Assembly: GCA_026929865.2 (NCBI GenBank)
Contig: CM049409.1
Span: forward strand, 7,285,452-7,349,451
Direction: 5' to 3'
Length of the DNA: 64,000 nucleotides
From: Hyperoplus lanceolatus
Taxonomy: Eukaryota > Chordata > Actinopteri > Uranoscopiformes > Ammodytidae
Shown: piece by piece, positions 40,807 through 52,700 of the stretch
How the letters are laid out: every line of letters starts with the position of its first letter
Position numbering within the stretch: the first letter of the stretch is position 1
Notes under the pieces: model-generated
What the model was told of the DNA's origin: nothing
The model's input: the letters and a program-made list of their open reading frames with translations, nothing else
Database searches by the model: none
Program-made: the position numbers and the translations under genes

Positions 40807-41073
40807 CACGGATATGACGAGGAATACAACGCGATGTGGCTGGCAAGCGGCACTGACTTTAAAAAAAAGAACATCTCCCGTTTCGTGGAGAACGCCAGGC
40901 ATGGCATCGCGCAATGGGAGATCAGAGAACATGGCCGCTCCAGCTCGCCTGCTACCATCAATCAGACCCCAAATGGCTTCCCTGACACCACCAACACCAC
41001 CACTCATATTCCAGTGCGCCCTTATGTGGCCACCATCTTGAAAAGAGCAGTGCGGGGTAGAAAAGACTATTGA
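40807..41073 (+). other. Orphan 88-codon open frame with coding-like composition
   Basis: An open frame runs from just after a TGA at 40804-40806 to a TGA at 41071-41073, with a possible ATG at 40834. The product contains GYDEEYNAMW, RFVENARHGIAQWEI and HIPVRPYVATILKRA, a mixed composition unlike the repeat-derived frames elsewhere. Codon third positions are C/G-rich compared with the AT-rich surroundings. I recognise no domain or family. It may be a lineage-specific exon, a retrogene or transposon relic, or chance in a locally GC-rich patch. Other frames over it are also open, including a 133-codon minus-strand frame at 40729-41130, which weakens the coding case. Confidence 0.3.
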
Positions 41074-41194
41074 GTGTCTTTTTGAAGAAACTGGCCGGGG
41101 AAGGGGTTGGCTACAATCAATGCCAAACATTCTCCTAACAATACGTTTCCAAACACCTCATCTGGACAGGGCGAGCCGTTGATGTAGTCCAGGT

Positions 41195-41195
<1 letters not shown>
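41074..41195. other. Short unique spacer
   Basis: Unique sequence between the orphan frame and the AC microsatellite; nothing recognised. Confidence 0.35.

Positions 41196-41262
<67 letters not shown>
41196..41262 (+). repeat. (AC)n microsatellite, about 33 units
   Basis: Uninterrupted CA/AC array of 67 bp. The poly-valine/cysteine frame on the minus strand derives from it. Confidence 0.97.
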
Positions 41263-41264
<2 letters not shown>

Positions 41265-44200
41265 AGCAAAGAGTGAGCGAGTTCTCCTGTCAATATTGTA
41301 CGTTTGAAATGTTTGACACACGCTCACCCTTACCTTACCCCTCCCTCGTTAATGTCATCCTCCCTCCTTCCACTGCTCTCTCCATATCTTTACTCGTCTC
41401 TCCTTACCCCCTCCCTCCCTCCCTTCCCTTCCGTGTGCCGAGGCCAGAGTCAGATTTACAACAACTGTCAAAGTCAGGGATGACAGATAAATTAATCTTC
41501 TCTTCATGAGTTTACATCCCAGGCATCTGGGCTGCTGATCTGGCCCCTAACAAGCGCGGGGTCTCAGCGAGCTGTCTTTTAAAGCTGATGTTTTCATGGC
41601 CAGAGATGAATTACCCTGTCACGAGAATCTATTTATACAGCAGTTACAGGGTGGGGCTCACTGGATGCAGGACAGTGTGATTTCACATGGGTTAAGGTCC
41701 CCTTGAAGCATCTCTTAAATCTGGTGCAGTCGGAGACACATAAGCACCAGGTCCATTTTTCTGATTTTTCTTTTTTTGTTTGGGTTGGGGGGTGTTTCTT
41801 CACATATGAGGACTTGTTTTTACTAGGTTGGTCTTTCTGGCCGGGCTCATCCATCCTTTGAACATTTCTCACTATACGCACATATCCAAAAGTAAACTTC
41901 CCATTGATAGTGGCTCCATTAGGGAAATGACATTACCGTAGAGTGTAAAAGCACAGAGAGGTAATGTGGATTCACATTTGTCATCCCCAAAGTCAGAGAG
42001 TAGATTGAGTACAGAGGAGCGAGGTGGCCCCTGTGGATCACAGACCCATTATCCAACTCAAACAAATCCAGTGGCTGTAAATGTTCCGAGTCCCACAGGC
42101 ACTAAATGAGCCTTAACTGACAGACAGGTATATTTTGACAAGGCATGAGAGCTTTTTCATTTACTCATTACATTCATGCAGTACATTTTTAGGGGGCCCC
42201 TCTTTTCAGTTATCAACATAGAAGCATCAGCATTGGGAATGCAGAGCCGCACAAGGAAAGAGTTGTTGATTTATCTTTCAGTATCACATCCAAATTCATC
42301 CATCTAAACACCTCAAGGCAGTCATGACATTAACTTTGGCAAAAAAAAGTAAACTTCTCTGAAATGATTTCAAGTGTAATAACTAATATACAGTGCTATT
42401 AAAAAAAATATATATTATTTTTTAAGCTTCGAGAAGACCAAGTCATTGTCAATCATATTTTAAATGTACAAGTTAGCCCATACAGGGACCACTAAATTAA
42501 TTTGTTGGATAATTAAATATATCGCCCATCTTTTGGGAATACACAAGTGAAACACATGTCCAAACTATGGTCATGGCCATAAAAAGAAATACAATTTACT
42601 TTTACCAAAACAACAATGCTGTAAACCCTTTCTCTCACACAAACACACTTGTTATGTCGCAACAATTACAACATCATACGTTTTCTATCACCAAAATGTG
42701 TTGTTTGTCAATGTAGCCAATGCATGCAATGCTATTTTATATTGCAGTACCATAGTTGGCCACTAGGACAATTTGACCACAATATTGTTATTCCCCTTTT
42801 ATGGTAACCTCGTCTCTGACTTTCAACATGAGGTGCATGACAACAGACTCTCTGTTGTGGAGCTCCACAGTCAAACGATTAGAAAGCAAGGAGCAAGGAA
42901 GGAGTGTGCCCTCAGGGGACGACTGGGGGAATCAAGTGGTGGGAAATGATAATGCTCATTGGGTTCTTATTGTCAAAAATGGCCACTACAAAAGATGCAA
43001 TGCTCAGTGGTTTCCGGTACTGGTGCTTAAATGTGACCCACATCACCTAAATAGCAGTGCATACTGTATTCCACTTGAAAGCCTGCGATCATGGAACTAG
43101 AGTAACAAATGTGTAACTTGTTCCTATAAGTGCTGATGACTTCCCTGTTCCAGTCTCTCTCTTTATATCTCTCCCCTTGCATCTCTCTCTGGCTCTCTCT
43201 CTCTTTCACTCTCGTTCTCTCATTCATCTTAAAATTGATTGCCCTGTCACCTGGACTAACAATTTACTGAGAGCAGCCATCAATACTTTTTGTCAAAAAC
43301 TGCAGGCTGTGCCAGACATGTCATCAATCACCATTTACATAAAACAAAGAGCTTTCTATGACTGCCAGTCTGAGGCAGGACTGCTCTGACTTTTCTGAAG
43401 ATAAAAGGGTCCGTTTCATAGTTCCACAGAGACACTGACTGCATTACAGGCCTACATGTGGTGTCAATCTCGAACCCAATTGCTATTGGTTTGCAAATAG
43501 CAAGCAATAAATCAATGAGGCAGAGATCTCTGGTTTCATCCATAACCTTCAAGGTGAGCCTACACAGCTTTGAAGACTGACTCTAAATGAATAGACAGGT
43601 CCATATCTAAATTATTAAATATAGCACCGATGGGAAAAAATTACTATTATGTTACTAACAAATTCCATGATGACAGAATGGCACATTTATAACCATCAGG
43701 ACGAAGGCCTAATCACCAAACGCAACTGTAACATTTCATTGCTTCGCCGGCATCTGCGGCATGTCAATGACCACCTGTGTGTTTGGACGAGTTCATGAGT
43801 CAAGAGATATGAACGGCATCCTGTCTCCCCCCACTCCACCGACCCCCACAACCTCCCAACCTCCCATCCATCCCCATAGACCAAAATAAGCCAGCAATGA
43901 TATGAAACACGCAACAGCTTCACACACACGCCGCCTTCGTACATTCACAGTCTGTGATACGGGGAGGAGGGCAAGATTTCAAATCATTTATTTAACAGAT
44001 GAAATATGGTAATCTTCCTTAAAATTGTTCCCTCTCCGATCCATACCTTTCCAGAAAACACGGTAAGCAAGGCCAAACAAAAAAAAATAAATCTGAGATA
44101 ATCTATTCAGCCGATATGGTTTGTTATTTTGGAAATAATGTATCGCATAAGCACGGTAAAAGTGATTCACTAGAAACTAACAGGATTTCTTCTGTTTTCC

Positions 44201-46551
44201 TCTCACCTACGGTTTAGCGGAAAACGCAGGCATGTCGTGTGAGTGTGCGTACAATACATTCACGCACGCACACCCAAAGAATTCAATTTGGAAACCATCA
44301 TTGGAGCGCAGAGGAGAACTGGAAAGTCGTATTGCTATAATGCTCAGATTATCAATCATTCTGACGTTTTATTGGCTTTATCACTGTACATACCATTAAA
44401 ATGATGTCTGGCCCAGATTGTCAGGGGGGGCAAACATTAAACAGACCCGGGATTAAAATGCATCCCAAACACCTTCCGCCATCCGCTGTGTTGAAATTGC
44501 ACAGAACTACATGGCAGCTGACTTTGGAGGTGCTGTCAGAGGAGAGACATGGCATCAACACGGAGTAGATAGATAGTGTCACACTCAGGAAATGCAGAGA
44601 CGCTCCTCTATTTATCACCCGCTGTAGTCCGTCAATGCATTAAAAGAGTGATAACAAATGAGTTGGTAGAAACATCTATTAATCTCCTCTTGCACTCCTA
44701 ATCAGACATCATTGGCAAACTCCTCTGCGCTAGAATGACATGCGGCTAGCCTGCTGCTCGTGAAAGGAACACATTAATACCAGCAGTGGTGCTATTAAAA
44801 GTCATTTTTGGTGGCTCTGAAGCCGTGAGGAAAGCAAACATCCATATTTCAAAAAGACCTTGACAGTTAAAAGGTTGTTAATGGGAATTTAAATGCTAGT
44901 GTGGCTGCCAAGCTGGCAAAGAGAGCCATAAAGCAAAAAAGAAATGTCTCCTCTCCCTCAAAACCTTTAATCAAAAAGACATGCAGAGCAAACATACCAC
45001 TGTGATGCCTCTGGTGTGTGGGGAAAAAGTTTTTTACAAAACATATTATTTCACTTTCTCCTACATTGTGTAGTCTTAATGTAATTATGTACCGTTTGTT
45101 CAAATGCTCTTTTTAGTCTTGTCCCCAAACATTTTTTAGCATAAAGATGTTTGTTGATCAATGTGCTTTTGATTACTTTTAGAACTCCACCATTCATTCA
45201 CACATAGACGTTTGGTTCACATCCAGATTTCACAAGTTGTTTTCACTTTGGATAAGGCCCGGACAAAAAGTTTGACAATTAACACAATCTGCTAAGAATA
45301 AATGTCTTAATCTATTGCCAATATTTGGATAAGTAATCCTCAGCAGGCTGACACTATAAACTTTAGCACAATGAGTGACAGTTTGTACCCTTACAGTTAA
45401 ACAACCAGTTTATTACGGCTTTATACAGGAGCCTGATTTTCTTTATTAAGAGTTTACTTAATCAGTAATGGACTGGAGTGATACAAGTTATCAAAACAAG
45501 CCAATCAGTCCTTATCAGAAAATTGCAGCGATTTCACAGATCCTTCATAGACTAATATAAAGATGTAGGACAACAAGTGCAGATGTGGCATGCACACGTG
45601 TCAACCTTACGTTTAGGGAAAATCTCAAGGGTTACTCTACGTCAGTTAATGCCGATAGTTTGATTTTGTTTTTGCTGTCTCCGTCTTGTGATGAGAAGAA
45701 ATTGGCACAGAGTTCTTGGTGTCACTGGGGAGTTTTCACTGGTATTCATTAGACTAGAGATGGAAAAACTCAGAACCTCCAACTGAATCAATTTCAAGAA
45801 TTTCATATGTATTTCAATTTATGGTTATGGGGCCTTGTGATGCACACAGTACATAGAGGACCTGCTGAGATTGCATTATTCATCCTTATTCCTTTCCTAC
45901 TTTTATTAGGGAAACATATTACATATCACATTGTTTGGAAGAAAAGTCTCATAGCCCTTATTTTAATCGCTATGTAGTATAGATGTGCACAATATAAATT
46001 TGGCCAATAAACAATGAAACCAATGTAATTTAAATCCATGTTGCCTGCATTCCTTGGTTTCAACAGCATCTCTCCTACATGTGAACATATTTCTGGTCTG
46101 CATTACAATAACATCCATGTTTGACATGTAAAATAACATTTAAATATCTGAGTGGAAAAAGAGGTATTGAAATGGGTCTCGGATGGATCGGCATACTATA
46201 GTAATAATCTAGTACTGGAGCGACAGACAATAGTCAGAAAATGAAATTCTGCTGATATAATGATTGTGTCTTTGTGCTCTAAATAAATAAGAAGGGGGAA
46301 GCCAACGGTCCAACCCACTGGTCTCATGACTGGGCACAAGATTGTTTTTGTGTCTATCGTCATTTCCTTATTAGATGCAACATCCAACACAGCCAAAAGT
46401 CTATCCACAAAGGTTTCACTTCATGACATTATAGAAAATTGAGCATTTAGGTCAGCTGTTGTAAACACTTGGATCACTCGCTGAGCTAAAAACAACAACA
46501 ACAGCCTAAACAACAGCTCCCACAGTACCACATCGGATTACTTCATCAGTG
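41263..46551. other. 5.3-kb gene-free stretch
   Basis: A C/T-rich tract at 41325-41432 and another at 43153-43222 are the main low-complexity parts. Repeat-free, enhancer-like sequence occurs at 44150-44960. 45120-46200 is AT-rich and unremarkable. No exon, TE end or RNA gene recognised; all frames of 60-99 codons lack domain features. Confidence 0.33.
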
Positions 46552-46817
46552 TTAAAGGAATAGTTCAAAAAATATTGTTTTAGCTTGTGGCCTCCTCAAC
46601 ACTGTTGTGTTGGGACTTGTTTATTTACAATTTATATGTGCGAACCACTGCAGATGTGCTTGTCATTAGGTCAACAAGAAAAAATGTCTCTGTTTATGTA
46701 GATCCATGCGCACTGTGTGGTTTCCTTCCTTTTGATTCTAAAATAACATAACAAGCAAATATTAAGAGCAACATAACGTGTTAAATAAACAAGTCACAAC
46801 AAGCACACAGGGCCGGT

Positions 46818-47275
46818 TAGTGATTTATTTTATCTTATTGGTTTATTTCAGGGACATTGCACACTAATCAACATTCAAAATGTAAGTGAGCCAGAGTTTG
46901 CCTAAGAGGCTAGTTTTCATCTGTTGTCCCCTGCCAGATATGTAAAAGGCAACCTAAAATTACAGAAATAAAATGCATGTATAAACAAAGATTAAAAAAC
47001 AACATAGTCGACTCAGAAAATACAGTAACACATAGTAAGAACGAATTGACAGACAATGGCAAACAAACAATAAAATAAGCAGACACAGCGTACATTAAAC
47101 ATTATAGGAAAGTGCACAAAACAGTAGAACAGTAAAAACACATATACAGCAGCATAACGCACAAACATGCAGCACAAACATATATAGCAGCATAAAGCAC
47201 AAACAAGCAGCACAAACATATACATTTAGACACTCACATGAACAACACAGGACAGGAGCACACAAGAGACAATGT
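46818..47275 (-). mobile_element. LINE-like 3' fragment nested in the MITE
   Basis: The segment begins TTTATTTTATCTTATTGG on the plus strand and continues TTTATTTCAGGGACATTGCA, a pattern common at the 3' ends of fish LINE-type repeats read in reverse. It interrupts the MITE at 46552-47490 and carries a 38-bp minisatellite at its inner end. No reverse transcriptase is visible. Boundaries are good to about 10 bp, judged against the uninterrupted MITE copies. Confidence 0.55.
47141..47222 (+). repeat. Minisatellite, 38-bp period, about 2.2 copies
   Basis: Units starting CATATACAGCAGCATAACGC (47141) and CATATATAGCAGCATAAAGC (47179) both continue to ACAAAC-A-GCAGCACAAA; a third partial unit starts at 47217. 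Confidence 0.85.
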
Positions 47276-47490
47276 TGTACAGTTTATCTTATGACTGTCA
47301 GCAGAGGCAGGCTAATACTTCCCATTGACTACCAGTATTTGTGATAAGCTAATTAGCGATGCGCAACATTTGCCTATCTCTCCTTCAATAATGCATGCAC
47401 AGTTAATGGAATTATTTCGATCGCCTTGCCTTGAACGCGAGAATGAGGCAACAAGCTAAAAATATATTTTTCTTTTAACTATTCCTTTAA

Positions 47491-47866
47491 AAGAAAAAGG
47501 ACAACAAATAGTTAGATAATTGTAGCATAAATAGTTTTGATCATGTGTTAGCCTTCTTAATGAACTCAAAGGGACACGATGCCTCATGAGTACAGGGACT
47601 CCCCCAAGCGTGTCACAAAAGACTTGAGACAGCACTGTTCCTCATTAATCTCCCAATGAAGGAAATGAATGGGCCGAGTGTGCCCGACATTTCTTGTTCT
47701 CTCATAAAGAAAGAACACACAGAAGAGCCTGGAATGAAACTCCACACATTGCCAAAGCTATTATCTTCAGCTGCCAGTCTAGGCGAGAGAGAGAGAAAGC
47801 TGGTAATCCAAAACTAATAGGCAGAATGAGAGGTGCAAAAATAAAAGTAGGGGAATGGGTCAGATC

Positions 47867-47906
<40 letters not shown>

Positions 47907-48560
47907 CAATTACTGACAGACAGTCGAGAATATGAAATGAGACTGAGGAATGAGAAATATTCATATTTTCCCTGGATCGTATTAAACCCTGACAAAGTAA
48001 AAGAAAATGGATGGGGGTTTCAATTCTTTGACAACGTATCAAATCTGACAAGATATTAAAAGGATCTCCAAACACAGACTGTATCTGTATCATCGCCAAG
48101 ACAAAATGGGCTGGATGTTCTCATCCTGGGTGACGAAAAAAAAAAGAGATTTATTACTAAAAAGACATAAACTGACATCTTTCAAAATGACTGCTTCAAT
48201 CCCTTTCCTAATTCCTTTCATGAAATTGTCGGGCGAACGGCACAGACCGATGTTTACAGTAAGACTCAACACTGGCACCGACCCTCCAAGCCAGCAAACT
48301 GGAGCAAAATAGCAAGCATGACGTAGCCCAGACTACTTGATCTGCAGTCAGTCACTGCAAACAAAATCCCCTCCAAATCCTTGATGACTGCAGGACACTC
48401 ATCTACCACGCACATCCATCACCACAGAGGTTGCCAGAAGGTCACCCATGGTTCTCACATGACAGACTATCCCACGTCCAGAAGATGATTATTAACAGAC
48501 ATGATATCCCCCGCATGATACAGTATAGAGTGGTTTTTATGAGGGTCTATTATTATTATC
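47491..48560. other. Unique sequence with CT microsatellite
   Basis: Contains a (CT)n tract at 47873-47903; otherwise unique. The 121-codon plus frame at 47694-48059 is read through the CT tract (serine/leucine repeat) and has no domain. Confidence 0.4.
47873..47903 (+). repeat. (CT)n microsatellite
   Basis: About 15 CT units ending in CTCC. Confidence 0.95.
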
Positions 48561-48827
48561 GACTGTGGCTCAGTTGGTAGAGCGGGTCGGCCGATGATCA
48601 AAGGGTTGGAGGTTCGATCCCCGCCCTGCCCTGTGTCATAGTTGTTGTGTCCTTGAGCAAGACACTTCACCCACCTTGCCTCGTGTGAATGTCGATAGTT
48701 AGCCTGCTATCGGTGTATGAATGTGTGTGTGAATGGTAACGTGTAAATGGGAACAGGTCTCCCTTGCAAAAGAGTCTTCGGACTCAATGGGATATACCTG
48801 TATAAATAAAGGTTTAAAAAAAAAAAA
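48561..48827 (+). mobile_element. Full-length tRNA-derived SINE with A-tail
   Basis: The head contains an A box TGGCTCAGTTGG (48566-48577) and a B box GGTTCGATCC (48611-48620) at tRNA-like spacing, giving an internal polymerase III promoter. The body has TGTCCTTGAGCAAGACACTT, also present diverged in the minus-strand SINE at 21809. The 3' part reads ACAGGTCTCCCTTGCAAAAG, then CAATGGGATATACCTGTATA and AATAAAGGTT, ending in a run of A residues. That tail matches the LINE-like tail at 62464 (reverse strand), its likely mobilisation partner. No clear target duplication was seen. Confidence 0.88.
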
Positions 48828-49039
48828 TGTTTGAATGACAAATACTACAATTCTAACCTTACTTGCTATGTTTTTGAGTTTTTGCTATGCAGTTTTTAGC
48901 AAAGGGGGGATTTAGTTATTTTGCAGAGCATGCAGTGTAAATACACACTTTTAGCTTACTATATTATTCATATAATTCATAAATCAAAACAAAATAATGT
49001 TGAGGAACCTGAAAAGAAACATAAGCCTACCAAAAGTTT

Positions 49040-49193
49040 GTCAACAAAACTGTGGGCGCTGAATTGACTATAACTTGTAAAATAGTCTTAACCAATATAA
49101 AAACCAAAATAATCTGGATAAAATCGAGGTTGTGATCCTGCTGCCAAAAAAGAAATTATGATGTTATATTTTTGCCATATTGCCCACCCCTAG
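49040..49193 (-). mobile_element. Possible hAT-type MITE terminus (relic)
   Basis: On the minus strand the segment starts CTAGGGGTGGGCAATATGGC, a pattern like the ends of abundant fish hAT elements (CAGGGCTGGGCGATAT-type). Only one terminus is recognisable and the inner boundary is arbitrary. Confidence 0.35.
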
Positions 49194-49654
49194 CGGCGCA
49201 GATCTCATCATTTTCAGTCAAAATAATGCATGAACAGAAAAACCACACACACACACTTGCATCATGACACCCCCCATGAGAAATTTGGTCATACAAGGCT
49301 CTGCTCTCCTCGCTTCCGCATATTCTTTTCAATTCTCAGTACCTCGAGCATCCTCCGCTGGATCTACCACTTCAAAAAACACACCTCATAAAAAAATCAG
49401 GAGGCCTGTCTGACATGTGTCCCTGTGCCCTGATGGCATGCCAACACCAAAGACCGGCATTGATTTTCTGTAACGCGGGGTCGGATTAGCCCTCTACAGG
49501 GATTAGCTGCCTGTACAAGGCCTCAGGGTTCACTATAAAACTAATAATTAATTTAAACAGCCAGGCCCATGGAAGGATACACCGACTGCATGTTCCCAGC
49601 ATGAGCAGGTAGGTATGAGTGACGGACTGTCTGGCACCCTGTTAAAAGGAGCAG

Positions 49655-49655
<1 letters not shown>

Positions 49656-49714
<59 letters not shown>

Positions 49715-49726
49715 AGTATATATATA
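49656..49726 (+). repeat. (GT)n plus (TA)n microsatellite
   Basis: GT array with one GC interruption (49656-49714), followed by a short TA run. Confidence 0.95.
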
Positions 49727-52700
49727 CACATGTAGTTATACATAAGCTTACTGTATGTTCAACTTGGTTCCTATGTTTACCTTGTAGTTGCCATGACTAC
49801 ACAAACTTTGTGCAACAGATTAGCATGCAGTGTTAATCAGAAGTGTGTGGCTTGGTTTAATGACTCAAACTGTTGTATAAAGTCATCAGAAGCCAATTAA
49901 GATTGACAGGGACCTGTTTAGCTGATAAGCCAAAGGTGACAAGAACACATTCTCCGACACTCACCCCGTTGTGAAACTACAACAAAGAGGCCATAAAGAT
50001 AAAGTTTGTACTCAATAATAGCCATAAAATGTCTGCGAAAAGACGGCGACCGTGCTGTTTCGTGGCCAGGCTGCTACAGAATGGATAATGTAATTGCAAA
50101 CAAAGCCAGCAGTTGTCTCTAGGCTATTGAATAAATCCCTGACTGTAAGATGATTCTGCAACTCTGTCTACTACTAATTAATTGACTTTTCTATACAATA
50201 TACTGTAGTAGAGTAATATGAAGTCACAATATGCCGAGAGGACAAAAGTGTTCATGTAGTAACACTCAAATAGAGGAAGTGCTGAATAAGAAAAAGGCCA
50301 AATGTATAGGCTGTAAGATATCATTTGTGTAGATACTGTATTCACAACAGTCCCATCACCACTCAAATAACAATGTAGAAAATAGAAATGTTTGACAACT
50401 ATTTCTATATCTCAGACCATTGATTAAGATATGGTATAAGATGGTTTATCAAACTATTAACCAATCCCTTAATCTCTGTCTCTCATTCGAATAACTGACA
50501 TATCCTAAAGTATAAATTGTGAAATATGTTTGTTCACCTATATTTCCTTTAACAAAAAGGAATGATTTACAATCAGCCAAAGCTCCGGGCGCTTTGGAAG
50601 AACAGCAGCTGTCTTGTTTGTTTATTCTTCCTATAAATTAAAGCAATATTCTTTTATGGCGTATAGCAACGGCAGCAGTTCTGTGTGCAATGCAGCGTGG
50701 TGGACTCCATGGCATTGGTCTTGTTTGTTTACAGTCAGTATATGTATGTATACAAACGCTTTATACATTAAAAAAGCCCTGTATTTATGTGTTGAAGTCT
50801 ATCCCAATCAACGAGCCTGAGGCCTGTGGGAATAAAAACGTCTAAGGTCGGATGTGTCTTTTAACTCGAAGTAAAACAAACACAATGGAAACCATCGTGG
50901 GCTGAAGCATTGCCCCGTATAGCCTCTCTGTTATCTCTCCCCCTCCTGTTACCTTAGCTGCCCAATAAGTGAAGGGTTGCCATAGTCGCAGGACGGGAAA
51001 GGGATTTCTCCTTCTCTTCGGAAGACTTTGATCTGACTGACACACAAACGGCCCCTCAGATCACAAGTCTACAGACACTGTTGGGCCTCTCTTTGCCTGG
51101 TCCGCTTGTACATGTACACTTCGGCCCCTATGAGGATTCCTTCTCACCCTCCTCCCATTTCCCCTTCGTCTTTCCTTTATCCCTCCCTTCCTCTACTCCT
51201 CTTCCTCTGCTGTTTGGTGTTTTGAAAACATCTGAGTACAGACATGTTCTGAGCTTTGGAGGACCTAAGGGCCTGGGGATCCAGACAGAGGGAGAGGGAA
51301 AAGAAGGGGGGGAAAAAAGCAAGAAGAAGAAACTCTACAGTGCCCACGGTGCAAAAGCTATCTCACCATTTTACCACTGGAGAGAAACTCTTAAACATCA
51401 CCAAACGTCTGGACCAGACAACAGAAGATCAGAAGGTTGTTTGGTTTTGTTGTTCACATAATCGTACAGTCGGCTAATGGTGCACTCAGCAGCTTAACTG
51501 TGAAACTGCTACAACGGGAGTCAGTACATTTATCCTAATGGAGAGATAGTCCTTTTTATATGAGAGAAAACTGAGAATAAGAATATTGTACTATACAGGC
51601 TGCTGGCCCCCCAAAAATGGCAGGGTTGTTCCTTGTAGTTTTCCAGCTCAGACGTGTCAGCAGCACGGACATGAAACATGCCGTCACTGTTTCTTATCTC
51701 AATATGTCCCAGGGTGGAAGAGTGAGGCAACAGCTTACTGATGTCTTGCAGCCTGCCTGACCATTAAAACATATTTCCATGCTGATGGATGTCAGATGTA
51801 ACCTAAAACAAAAAACAAAAAAAAACCAGAGCTTGCCCTTGATTTCTTGAGCTCATTCCCAACTGCAGTTTTTCTTAAACTTATACTTGCCGCTTTGCAA
51901 ATGGAACAAGCCAATATGGACTATAAACAAGTTAAAATAATAAGAGGAAAGGGGGTAGAACAAGAGTGCGGGCGGGCGAGAGCACAGGGATCAGTTATCT
52001 CCCGCAAATCTTCGCAGTCTGACCAATATCGAGTTCTTGGGATGGCGGCTTGGAAGGACAGTCGGGATTTTTTTTCTTTATAAGTGAAAGCTGTGAAAGA
52101 TGTGAGCACGTTTATCTGAAATGGAAACAGGAAATGAGTTACAGCTGTGTTGAGAATGTGGCACAGCTGTCCAGGACCAGGGATGGTTAAAGCATTCTAC
52201 GGGAGTGCATAAAAAAGGAAAAGAAAAAAACGTGGACTCACCCACGAAGGCCGTCAGGGGCTGAAAATTGCAGCATGCTGCCTGTACTGTAGTTTATCAC
52301 CTCAAGAGTGGCAAAGCATAATTAAACCCAACTCAAATCGCAGAGGTTAAAGGATTATTATATTAGTCCCTTGTCTTCACCGAGATGTACCAGCATTTTT
52401 TTTTTTTTTCGTAATCGTGAAGGCCTTCAAGAGCAGCTATCCCTAATAACAGCTTCCAACTGCATTTTTATGGTCGGAGGATTTATTCATCCACTGACAA
52501 CATTTATCGTGCAGCCCTCTTAAAATATCATCCCCTAAAATTCAAAACATGGCAAAAACTGCAATCATCCTCTAAAATCTTGGCATGAATCACCCATGTA
52601 TCTGTCTTCACTTTTCACCCCTGGGCCCTTTAGGAAAGACTGTGGGAGATTGAAAGCCACGAAGCGACCCAAACTGCCAAGACCATACCAAAGGAAGCTC

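Larger units (their letters stand above)
46552..47490. mobile_element. MITE, AGGAATAGTT family, copy 3, interrupted by a retroposon
   Basis: TTAA (46552-46555) is followed by AGGAATAGTTCAAA; the right end is AACTATTCCT followed by TTAA (47487-47490). The parts at 46552-46817 and about 47276-47490 match copy 2 (19682-20227), for example GCAGAGGCAGGCTAATAC and GACTACCAGTATT. The intervening segment is absent from the other copies and is annotated separately as an insertion. Confidence 0.85.

Noticed and set aside
40729-41130. 133-codon minus-strand frame opposite the orphan frame at 40807
   Set aside because: No recognisable domain; openness on several frames is explained by local GC-richness lacking stop codons.
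45970-46030. Possible hAT-type end near GTGCACAATATAAA
   Set aside because: Too short and AT-rich to distinguish from chance.
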